Position numbers and translations under genes: made by a program. A DNA stretch of 7,239 nucleotides from assembly GCA_900770525.1 (NCBI GenBank), contig CAAHDT010000019.1, positions 1 through 7,239 of the forward strand. Reading direction: 5' to 3'. Positions 1-5,222 of the stretch are shown here, piece by piece. The stretch's first letter is position 1; the number at the start of each line of letters is the position of its first letter. The notes beneath the pieces were generated by a model. It saw only the letters and a list, made by a program, of their open reading frames with translations, was not told the DNA's origin and did not search any database. The DNA is from Candidatus Gastranaerophilales bacterium (GTDB lineage Bacteria > Cyanobacteriota > Vampirovibrionia > Gastranaerophilales > Gastranaerophilaceae).

Positions 1-130
1 CAAACAGAATAGCGGAACTGATACCGGTCAAGCAGAAATAAGCAACAGTCAAGAAGTCCTTCTACCAAGCCCGAGCAGAGCGGATTTACGTACGGACGGA
101 AGTCCGGATAGCGAGAAGATTGAACATTCT

Positions 131-1396
131 GTGCGTAAGCACAAATGTGAAACTCTTCGAGCGTGGAGTAAATCCAAGACAGGCATGAGCGAAGCGAAAG
201 CTGAGCAACAATCAACGGAAACGTTGAGTTTTCGTTGTTGGTGCGAAGGGTGCCGTTTAACGCGAGGGCGTAGAGTTAAGCAAAAGAAAGTAGCTTTCAC
301 CCTTGCCGAAGTCCTTATCACCCTTGGCATAGTGGGCGTAGTCGCAGCGCTAACCTTACCGGCACTATTAACAAATGTCCAAGAACGCATAAAGAAAGAA
401 CAAGTCCGCACGATTAAATATAAACTTACTCAAGCAACAGACAGCATGAAATCCCTAAATTTAATCGGACCTTACGCAACGACAGAAGATTTTGTAAACG
501 AGCTAAAGAAACACTACAAAATATCCAAAGTATGTCCAAACGACAAACTTCGCGGCTGTTGGCCTAGCGACACTATTTCTACACCAGATGGCGTTGTTCA
601 GGTGAGTAGTCTTAAAACTGGAGCAAGCATAAAGGCGTTAGCTTTAGGTACAAGTGCAACTCAAACAATGGGGATAGTGACGGCAGACGGAACCCCGATG
701 ATACTCGCGTATTCACCAGTTTGCAACGCTTTGGACTCCACAAAGACCTACCTTTGGTCAACTGTAGACAATAAACCCGAAACAAACGCAACAACAAACT
801 GCATAAGCGCGATTTTCGACATTAACGGCGCAAAGCAACCGAACAAAATTGGAACAGATGTAAGAACTCTGAACAGCCTTTTTGGTTCAAAACAATATTC
901 TGCAACGTTTATAACAAAGGACGAGTGTTTGAAAAATAAAAATCGCCTAGGTATAAACGGTTGCTATTACGACCAAGATTACTGGGCAGGCGCAGTCAAG
1001 AAATGTCATGATATCGGTATGCACTTACCGAGTATGCAAACATTAGCAAATATTGCAGGAGCAAAGTACGGCAGAACCGATATTGATACGTATACATTAA
1101 TTATGATGAACGAGTACACCAACGACACAGACTATACAACTTCTACTGGTAACTGTATGGATTACTTTAAATCCCACAACTATGGCAACCGTCTTTCAAC
1201 CAGTAACGTTATTTGTGTTGACGGAGCCATCCCTAATGGAGCCAACTCTTCCGTTGCCTCTATTGCAGGCTACTTTTGGTCGAGTTCGGAGGTTAGTGCC
1301 TCTACGGCGCAGGAGCGCCTTATTGGCTCCTCCCTCAGCACGTGGTATCCCGGTGGCCGTCACTACGGCTACGTTCCGCTTTGCGTAGGTGATTAA
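131..1396 (+). CDS. Type IV prepilin-like protein with C-terminal lectin-like domain; DGR target (variable protein)
   Basis: Read from the GTG at 131 the protein has 421 residues. A class III (prepilin) signal is seen at residues 55-60, with A at -1, F at +1 (F56) and the conserved glutamate at +5 (E60). The hydrophobic helix of a pilin follows to about residue 83. The family is processed by prepilin peptidase and assembled in the membrane. The C-terminal part has a W-x2-A-x3-C-x3-G-x2-LP pattern near residues 287-303 and a late FWSSSE motif, as in DUF1566/C-type-lectin-like domains. The last 43 residues (379-421) are the DGR variable repeat, ending GD just before TAA. The start is uncertain: no clear ribosome site precedes 131 or the ATG at 185, and the frame has no stop back to position 2. 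The gene could therefore begin outside the window, or the upstream part may be an untranslated leader. Cysteines are frequent, suggesting disulfides. Prepilin and DGR-target status are strong; pilus versus pseudopilin role is open. Confidence 0.88.
   Translation: MRKHKCETLRAWSKSKTGMSEAKAEQQSTETLSFRCWCEGCRLTRGRRVKQKKVAFTLAEVLITLGIVGVVAALTLPALLTNVQERIKKEQVRTIKYKLTQATDSMKSLNLIGPYATTEDFVNELKKHYKISKVCPNDKLRGCWPSDTISTPDGVVQVSSLKTGASIKALALGTSATQTMGIVTADGTPMILAYSPVCNALDSTKTYLWSTVDNKPETNATTNCISAIFDINGAKQPNKIGTDVRTLNSLFGSKQYSATFITKDECLKNKNRLGINGCYYDQDYWAGAVKKCHDIGMHLPSMQTLANIAGAKYGRTDIDTYTLIMMNEYTNDTDYTTSTGNCMDYFKSHNYGNRLSTSNVICVDGAIPNGANSSVASIAGYFWSSSEVSASTAQERLIGSSLSTWYPGGRHYGYVPLCVGD
1265..1393 (+). 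repeat. DGR variable repeat (VR), 3' end of the pilin gene
   Basis: This is the 129-bp partner of the template repeat at 2227-2355, in the same orientation and 962 bp upstream. It aligns without gaps. Of 21 mismatches, 20 fall where the template has A: ten A to G, six A to T and four A to C. The other is C in the template against T here (position 1390), a synonymous change. Thirteen codons are altered, giving N to Y, K to E, N to L, N to G, T to P and N to H changes. The 92 non-adenine template positions are otherwise identical. The repeat ends directly before the stop codon, where variable repeats of known DGRs usually sit. The substitutions were read directly; recent or ongoing activity is inferred. 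Confidence 0.95.
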
Positions 1397-1423
1397 TTTT
1401 ACCTATTTACCAATTTATCTATT

Positions 1424-1447
1424 GCACAAATTTTTTAAAATTTGTGC
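1424..1447 (+). repeat. Perfect inverted repeat 30 bp after the VR
   Basis: An 11-bp perfect stem (GCACAAATTTT with AAAATTTGTGC) encloses a 2-base TT centre. It begins 30 bases after the VR ends. Studied DGRs need a hairpin or cruciform just downstream of VR for efficient homing, and this could be that element, although it is further away than in the Bordetella phage. No U-run follows on the + strand, so a simple intrinsic terminator for the pilin gene fits less well. On the - strand it would also form a hairpin. Its role is inferred. Confidence 0.55.
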
Positions 1448-1557
1448 TCGGAAATCGGGTCAGTTTTTTCAAAATTTTTACCTATAAAAATCTCCTTCAA
1501 ATTCAGTAATAACAATACTTTTCATACCTTTATTATACCAAAACAGAAGGTCAAAAG

Positions 1558-1686
1558 TACATGAAATAGAGGGCAAATGTTACAAAAATACATGAAATTC
1601 AAAGCCTGAAAAGTCTTGTCTGACAAGGCTTTTCAGGTGGGTAACAAAAAGAAAACCAACCAACAAAAACAGATGTTACAAATAAA
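1558..1686 (+). repeat. Short direct repeats upstream of avd
   Basis: Between the pilin stop (1396) and avd (1703) lie 306 non-coding bases. Apart from the two hairpins listed separately, they hold two pairs of 10-bp direct repeats. TACATGAAAT occurs at 1558-1567 and 1589-1598. ATGTTACAAA occurs at 1577-1586 and 1673-1682. The repeats flank the composite hairpin at 1604-1638. They could be protein-binding sites or remnants of duplication. I see no convincing + strand sigma70 promoter here, so avd may be transcribed from the pilin promoter. Confidence 0.4.
1604..1638 (+). promoter_or_regulatory. Long composite hairpin in the avd leader
   Basis: A near-perfect stem pairs CCTGAAAAG (1605-1613) with CTTTTCAGG (1629-1637). 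Then comes a U-G wobble (1614/1628), and then CTTGT (1615-1619) with ACAAG (1623-1627), leaving a CTG loop. A G-U pair at 1604/1638 can extend it. That gives 15 or 16 base pairs in a region otherwise rich in A. No U-tract follows, so this is probably not an intrinsic terminator on the + strand. It lies 65 bases before the avd start and may shape the leader RNA, protect the downstream template transcript, or be a processing site. Structure seen; function unknown. Confidence 0.5.
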
Positions 1687-1702
1687 AAATAAAGGATGAA
1701 AA

Positions 1703-2074
1703 ATGGCACAATACAGTACGTTACCAATATACAAAGCTTGTTACGATTTTTTACTGAGGATAATGCAAGCAGTTACTCATTTCCCCAAAGATTACAAATA
1801 CTCGCTTGGCGAAAAAATTCAAAATTCATCAATCGAAATGGTAATATGTATCTACCGTGCCAATGCTGCAAAATACAAAGCTCCGCACATTAAAACAATG
1901 CTAAATTATATCCAAATGCTATATCTGTTTTTGCGAATATCACACGATATGAAAATACTTCCAACAGAAAAGTATGCCGGTATCGTTCAAATGATTGACG
2001 GGATTTCCCGTCAGGCGCAGGGGTGGTTAAATGCTACCGAAAAATCGCGAGAGCCTGTTCAAGCCAAGGTTTGA
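1703..2074 (+). CDS. avd: DGR accessory variability determinant (Avd-like four-helix bundle protein)
   Basis: The product is 123 residues, close to the roughly 125 residues usual for Avd. It is predicted to be almost all helical, with four helices at about residues 5-26, 33-57, 61-82 and 89-112, and an F-P-K-x2-K-Y-x-L-G-x-K-I stretch at 27-39 typical of the Avd / 23S rRNA intervening-sequence four-helix-bundle superfamily. In known DGRs Avd forms a basic pentameric barrel that binds the reverse transcriptase and template RNA and is required for mutagenic cDNA synthesis. The ATG at 1703 is preceded by AAGGA (1692-1695) at good spacing; an ATG at 1696 in another frame is a shadow. Its position between VR and TR is the classical DGR order. 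The superfamily also includes rRNA intervening-sequence proteins, but the adjoining TR/VR pair makes Avd the best call. Confidence 0.88.
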   Translation: MAQYSTLPIYKACYDFLLRIMQAVTHFPKDYKYSLGEKIQNSSIEMVICIYRANAAKYKAPHIKTMLNYIQMLYLFLRISHDMKILPTEKYAGIVQMIDGISRQAQGWLNATEKSREPVQAKV

Positions 2075-2226
2075 CAGGGAGTGCATTTTTCATCACGTCG
2101 GGACCGGTTGTCCTTGAGGCAACCAAAGATTCAACCGCTATGAATGTCCAATACCCAATTATGTTTGTACGGTTGACGTTGGCTATACTGAGCTATTCGG
2201 TATAGGCATATTCAGAGTTCCGTTTG
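2075..2226 (+). other. Non-coding segment between avd and the template repeat
   Basis: These 152 bases carry no supportable gene; a short open frame from 2023 overlaps avd and looks like a shadow. They can form local hairpins. GGTTG (2106-2110) pairs with CAACC (2120-2124) with an inner CC/GG step, and CTATAC (2183-2188) pairs with GTATAG (2200-2205). Homology between the VR and TR flanks stops at 1265/2227, so this segment is not part of the repeat. It is probably the 5' portion of the template RNA, since studied DGR RNAs extend into avd on this side. No reverse transcriptase remnant was recognised. Confidence 0.5.
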
Positions 2227-2355
2227 GCAGGCAACTTTTGGTCGAGTTCGGAGGTTAGTGCCTCTACGGCGCAGAAACGCAATATTAACTCCTCCAACAG
2301 CACGTGGAATACCAATAACCGTAACAACAACAACGTTCCGCTTTGCGTAGGCGAT
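2227..2355 (+). repeat. DGR template repeat (TR)
   Basis: This 129-bp sequence is the donor for the VR at 1265-1393. Read in the VR frame it is packed with AAC and AAT codons: 11 of its 43 codons are AAY, including four in a row near 2323-2334. AAY codons are the hallmark of DGR templates, because mutating the first two bases gives NNY codons, which cover fifteen amino acids and no stop. The 20 adenine-linked differences from VR, against a single non-adenine difference at 2352, identify it as the template. The frame continues to 2511 but has no credible start signal, so I treat this as an RNA template and not a gene. It ends with the same 3' segment as VR (GTTCCGCTTTGCGTAGG), the expected site where cDNA enters the target. 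Confidence 0.95.
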
Positions 2356-2519
2356 GAGAACTATTTTTTCGTAGCGAATTTGCGTAAACCACCCCAATCG
2401 CGCGCTATTTGGATTGTGAAGGTAGAAAATCGTCAAGAACCCCTCTCCCGAAGGGAGAGGAATGCCCGAAGGTTACTCTTCCGCACCCTACGTTCAAGCC
2501 TTTCAGAATGACGTGACGT
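2356..2519 (+). other. Template RNA 3' spacer with GC-rich hairpin
   Basis: These bases follow the TR and lie where the spacer and then the reverse transcriptase gene would be expected. No gene can be supported here. The segment contains a perfect 8-bp hairpin at 2442-2460 (CCTCTCCC, loop GAA, GGGAGAGG). It also carries GCACCCTACGTT at 2483-2494, which recurs inverted at 6457-6468. In the Bordetella DGR the spacer 3' of TR primes cDNA synthesis, and this region may do the same. Alternatively the hairpin and short repeats are dispersed intergenic elements that mark where a reverse transcriptase gene was lost. Confidence 0.45.
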
Positions 2520-2547
2520 GTAGACATTTTGTCTACCAGTATTTTTT
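2520..2547 (+). terminator. Candidate intrinsic terminator after the DGR region
   Basis: GTAGACA (2520-2526) pairs perfectly with TGTCTAC (2530-2536) around a TTT loop, and a run of six T begins five bases later (2542-2547). An outer pairing of ATGACG (2508-2513) with CGTCAT (2550-2555) encloses it. It would end the avd/TR transcript about 60 bases before metG. The stem is moderate in GC and the T-run is slightly displaced, so strength is uncertain. Confidence 0.5.
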
Positions 2548-2607
2548 ACCGTCATCCTATTCTTGTTTGTGTTAGAATTATTTTATAAATACAAAAGTGA
2601 GGATTTT

Positions 2608-4194
2608 ATGGACAAATTTTATTTAACTACCGCTATAGATTATGTGAATGGGGCTCCGCATATCGGGCACGCTTATGAAAAAATTTTAACAGATATTATC
2701 GCTAGACACTTTTCACAAAGAACTGACGACCTATTCTTTTTGACCGGAACCGATGAACACGGCATCAAAATTCAAAAAACTGCTGCTGCTAAAGGTATTA
2801 CTCCTAAAGAATTGTGCGACAATAATGCTCAGAAGTTCAAAGATGCGTGGAAGGCTCTTGATATTAACTACAACCGATTTATCAGAACTACTGACGAAGA
2901 TCACAAAGCTATTGTTCAGAAAATTTTCAAAAAACTTGTAGAAAACGGCGATATTTACAAGCACTCTTACGAAGGTTTGTACTGTTCAGGTTGTGAATGT
3001 TTCTTGAACGAAAAAGACTTAACAGAAGACGGGCTTTGTCCTGATCACTTGAAAAAACCTGAAATCGTGAGTGAAGAAAACTATTTCTTCCGCCTTACAA
3101 AATACAAAGATGCGATTATCAAATACATAAAAGACCATCCTGATTTTATTGTACCTGCTTTCAGGGCTAACGAAGTTCTTAACCAATTAGAAGATATTCA
3201 GGATATCTCTGTTTCTAGGGCAAAGTCCAATGTTCAATGGGGTATCGATGTTCTTGATGATGCGGATCAGTCTATTTATGTTTGGATTGACGCGTTGTCA
3301 AACTATATTACGGCAATCGGGTATGACACAGAAAATTCTTCTGACAAGTTCAAAAAATTGTGGCCGGCTGATGTGCAGGTCATTGGTAAAGATATTTTGA
3401 AATTCCACAGCATATACTGGCCTGCAATTTTGATGGCTTTAGATTTACCATTGCCAAAACATATTTATGCACACGGTTGGATTACTATTGATGAATCTAA
3501 GATGTCCAAGTCTTTAGGCAACGTGATTTCTCCAACATCTGTGCTTGAAGCTTTTAACCTTGAATATCCGGATGCATTCAGATATTATATGGCAACTTCT
3601 GCCCCTTGCGGTAAAGATGGTAACTACTCAGATGACGACTTTAAAGAAAAAGTAAATGCTCACCTTGCAAATTCAATGGGCAATTTGTTAAACAGAACGC
3701 TTTCTATGTTAGTTAAATATTTTGACGGCGAAGTTAAAGATGAATTCTTTGTTTCTGCGGACAAAGAATTGGTTAGCGGTTCATACTCATTGCTAAAAGA
3801 AGCTTTAGGTAAAATTAAGGTTGTCGAAAATCATTTTAACCATTTTGAAATTGCTGAAGCAGCTCAAGAAATCATATCAATTGTTGATGCGACAAACAAA
3901 TATGTAACCGACAATGCGCCTTGGACTCTTGCTAAAGAAGAAAAAATGGTTGAATGCGGACAAGTTTTAACAACTGTTTTGAATATTATGTGCGTGGTTG
4001 CGGCTTTAATTTATCCGTATTGCCCGAATATTGCACAAGATATGGCAAAACAATTATCATTTGATTTGAGTAAAAAATTGGATGAGATTACTGTTTGCGA
4101 AATTAAAGCAGGTAAATTGATTACTAAAGAAGACATTCACCCTGTGTTTTTACGTGTAGATAGTGAACTTGCTGATAAAAGTGCAAAAAAATAA
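2608..4194 (+). CDS. metG: Methionine--tRNA ligase (MetRS)
   Basis: This class I aminoacyl-tRNA synthetase charges tRNA-Met with methionine in the cytoplasm using ATP. The 528-residue product starts at the ATG at 2608, which has GTGAGG just upstream (2597-2602); an earlier in-frame start at 2563 lacks a ribosome site and adds 15 residues foreign to the family. The nucleotide-binding HIGH motif is at residues 18-21 and KMSKS at 298-302. The connective-peptide zinc knuckle has C126, C129, C144 and H147, matching the one-zinc form. The anticodon-binding helical region follows (W at about residue 425). The protein stops after this region and lacks the C-terminal Trbp111-like dimerisation domain that many bacterial MetRS have. 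The short form is usual in cyanobacteria, among others. It follows the DGR region and has no evident functional link to it. Confidence 0.97.
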   Translation: MDKFYLTTAIDYVNGAPHIGHAYEKILTDIIARHFSQRTDDLFFLTGTDEHGIKIQKTAAAKGITPKELCDNNAQKFKDAWKALDINYNRFIRTTDEDHKAIVQKIFKKLVENGDIYKHSYEGLYCSGCECFLNEKDLTEDGLCPDHLKKPEIVSEENYFFRLTKYKDAIIKYIKDHPDFIVPAFRANEVLNQLEDIQDISVSRAKSNVQWGIDVLDDADQSIYVWIDALSNYITAIGYDTENSSDKFKKLWPADVQVIGKDILKFHSIYWPAILMALDLPLPKHIYAHGWITIDESKMSKSLGNVISPTSVLEAFNLEYPDAFRYYMATSAPCGKDGNYSDDDFKEKVNAHLANSMGNLLNRTLSMLVKYFDGEVKDEFFVSADKELVSGSYSLLKEALGKIKVVENHFNHFEIAEAAQEIISIVDATNKYVTDNAPWTLAKEEKMVECGQVLTTVLNIMCVVAALIYPYCPNIAQDMAKQLSFDLSKKLDEITVCEIKAGKLITKEDIHPVFLRVDSELADKSAKK

Positions 4195-4222
4195 TTTTGC
4201 AAAATAAAACTAAAGTCTAATG

Positions 4223-4274
4223 AAAAAATATCTCCCAAAGTTTAAAATTTAAAAACTTAAAGGAGATATTTTTT
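4223..4274 (+). promoter_or_regulatory. Hairpin that buries the ribosome site of the next gene
   Basis: A perfect 13-bp inverted repeat pairs AAAAAATATCTCC (4223-4235) with GGAGATATTTTTT (4262-4274). An inner 6-bp stem, AAGTTT with AAACTT (4238-4243/4253-4258), fits inside the loop. The 3' arm is exactly the Shine-Dalgarno sequence plus the spacer up to the ATG at 4275. The fold would hide the ribosome site. Its 3' arm ends in six T, so it could also act as a weak terminator for metG. The stem is AU-rich and could melt with temperature. Structure is seen directly; translational control is inferred. Confidence 0.6.
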
Positions 4275-4745
4275 ATGAGAAAAATTTTACTTTATATTTT
4301 TATGTTTTTGTTGTGTGTTAGTCCGACTTTTGCGGATGAAGCTCAAGAGGCTATGCAATTTTTTAATAATTATGTAGGTGCTGCAAATTCCTATAGTTCA
4401 GCTGTTACTTCGATGTATGCGCCAAATGCTAAGATTATCAGGCAGGTCATAAAGTCAAACGGTGATGTTGTTAATGTTCAAACTGATACTAATACCTACA
4501 TAAGACAGTTAAGATTGGGACAAAAAACTGCAAAACTTCGCAGGTATAAGAACACATATACGAATGTAATTGTTGATAAAGTTGATGACGGTTATAAAAT
4601 ATCCGCATTAAGACAGCCATCCGGTGAAAAATACAGGCTGAAAAGTTATATGGTCGTCCAGAAACAACCTGACGGAAATTGGCTTATTGTGGAAGAGATG
4701 ATGCAGACGAAAGTTCAGGCTTTTCTAAAATATGCTAAAAATTAG
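4275..4745 (+). CDS. Small secreted protein of unknown function, possible NTF2-like fold
   Basis: The product is 156 residues. It opens with a Sec signal peptide (basic MRK, hydrophobic 4-15, cleavage likely after A20 in TFA-DE), and the lone cysteine C14 is not in a lipobox, so it is probably exported by signal peptidase I. The mature part of about 136 residues is mixed helix and strand. The pattern of an early helix with FF-x2-Y, a middle MYAPNAKI, and late strands with YKIS, YMVVQK and WLIVEE resembles NTF2/SnoaL-like small domains, but I cannot confirm the family and assign no activity. The start is firm: AGGAG (4261-4265) sits 9 bases before the ATG. It follows metG by 80 bases and precedes rpsO, with no functional tie seen to either. 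Translation may be governed by the hairpin at 4223-4274. Confidence 0.8.
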   Translation: MRKILLYIFMFLLCVSPTFADEAQEAMQFFNNYVGAANSYSSAVTSMYAPNAKIIRQVIKSNGDVVNVQTDTNTYIRQLRLGQKTAKLRRYKNTYTNVIVDKVDDGYKISALRQPSGEKYRLKSYMVVQKQPDGNWLIVEEMMQTKVQAFLKYAKN

Positions 4746-4790
4746 TGGCGCTTTGTTCTTTATTAATGGTGTTACATTTCATAACATGTA

Positions 4791-4819
4791 TTGATTTTTT
4801 TTCGTAGTTATAATAATAT
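4791..4819 (+). promoter_or_regulatory. Predicted sigma70 promoter of rpsO
   Basis: TTGATT (4791-4796) is separated by 17 bases from TAATAT (4814-4819). An overlapping perfect TATAAT lies at 4809-4814, but its distance from TTGATT is too short. Transcription would start near 4826, giving a leader of about 50 bases before the rpsO ATG at 4879. Confidence 0.5.
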
Positions 4820-4878
4820 TTGCATGTAGAGTGCTTACGCCCAATTTGTACTCATACGAAATAAAAGGAAAAATTATT

Positions 4879-5148
4879 ATGTCAATTAACTTGAAAAACA
4901 AACAAGACATCATCAAAGAATTTGGTGCTAACGAAAAAGATACCGGTTCTGTAGAAGTTCAAATCGCTATGTTGAGCCAAAAAATCAGCGAATTAACTGA
5001 ACACTTAAAATCTAATCAAAAAGATTTCGCTACAAAAAGAGGTCTTTTGATGATGGTTGGTAGAAGAAAAAGATTACTTTCTTACTTCAAAGATAAGAAT
5101 CTTGAAGGTTACAGAGCTCTTATCAAGAAACTTGGTATCAGAGGTTAA
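4879..5148 (+). CDS. rpsO: 30S ribosomal protein S15
   Basis: S15 is a primary 16S rRNA-binding protein of the small subunit platform and contacts the 23S rRNA in bridge B4. The product is 89 residues, the usual length. The S15 signature DTGSVEVQIA is at residues 21-30, followed by LTEHLKSNQKD (39-49) and RGLLMMVGRRKRLLSYF (54-70). The ATG at 4879 is chosen because AAAGGAA lies at 4864-4870 and the family begins here. An earlier in-frame GTG at 4831 would add 16 unrelated residues. The gene has its own promoter and terminator. In several bacteria S15 represses its own translation through the leader, but I see no clear binding structure in the short leader here. Confidence 0.98.
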   Translation: MSINLKNKQDIIKEFGANEKDTGSVEVQIAMLSQKISELTEHLKSNQKDFATKRGLLMMVGRRKRLLSYFKDKNLEGYRALIKKLGIRG

Positions 5149-5162
5149 TTTTTTCAATTAAA

Positions 5163-5200
5163 ATAAGATACGGCACCTTTCGGGGTGCCGCTCTTATATT
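5163..5200 (+). terminator. Intrinsic terminator of rpsO
   Basis: CGGCACC (5171-5177) pairs with GGTGCCG (5184-5190) around TTTCGG. ATAAGA (5163-5168) and TCTTAT (5192-5197) extend the stem across a small interior bulge. The following tract is T-rich but broken (TCTTATATT). It starts 14 bases after the rpsO stop. Confidence 0.75.
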
Positions 5201-5222
5201 CAGGGGATATTCAGGGGGCGTT

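Noticed and set aside
1478..1525. Tiny minus-strand frame of 15 codons with AAAGG and a TATAAT upstream
   Set aside because: Too short to support as a gene, no -35 box at proper spacing, and nothing recognisable in the peptide. It could be a gene-start remnant.
1558..1598. CRISPR-like array from the TACATGAAAT pair
   Set aside because: Only two 10-bp copies, no regular spacers beyond one interval, and no cas gene.
2023..2205. 60-codon frame after avd as a reverse transcriptase remnant
   Set aside because: No reverse transcriptase motif, it overlaps avd in another frame, and no ribosome site precedes it.
2227..2355. TR explained as a simple partial duplication or pseudogene of the pilin
   Set aside because: Random decay would not place 20 of 21 differences on adenines of one copy while keeping the other 91 of 92 bases intact.
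2224..2511. Open frame of 95 codons over the template repeat
   Set aside because: It lacks a ribosome site, its first half is the TR copy of the pilin 3' end, and the rest has no protein-like character. It is better read as template RNA.
2563..2589. Possible metG promoter TTGTTT / TATAAA
   Set aside because: The spacer is only 15 bases and the resulting leader would cut into the ribosome site. Not convincing.
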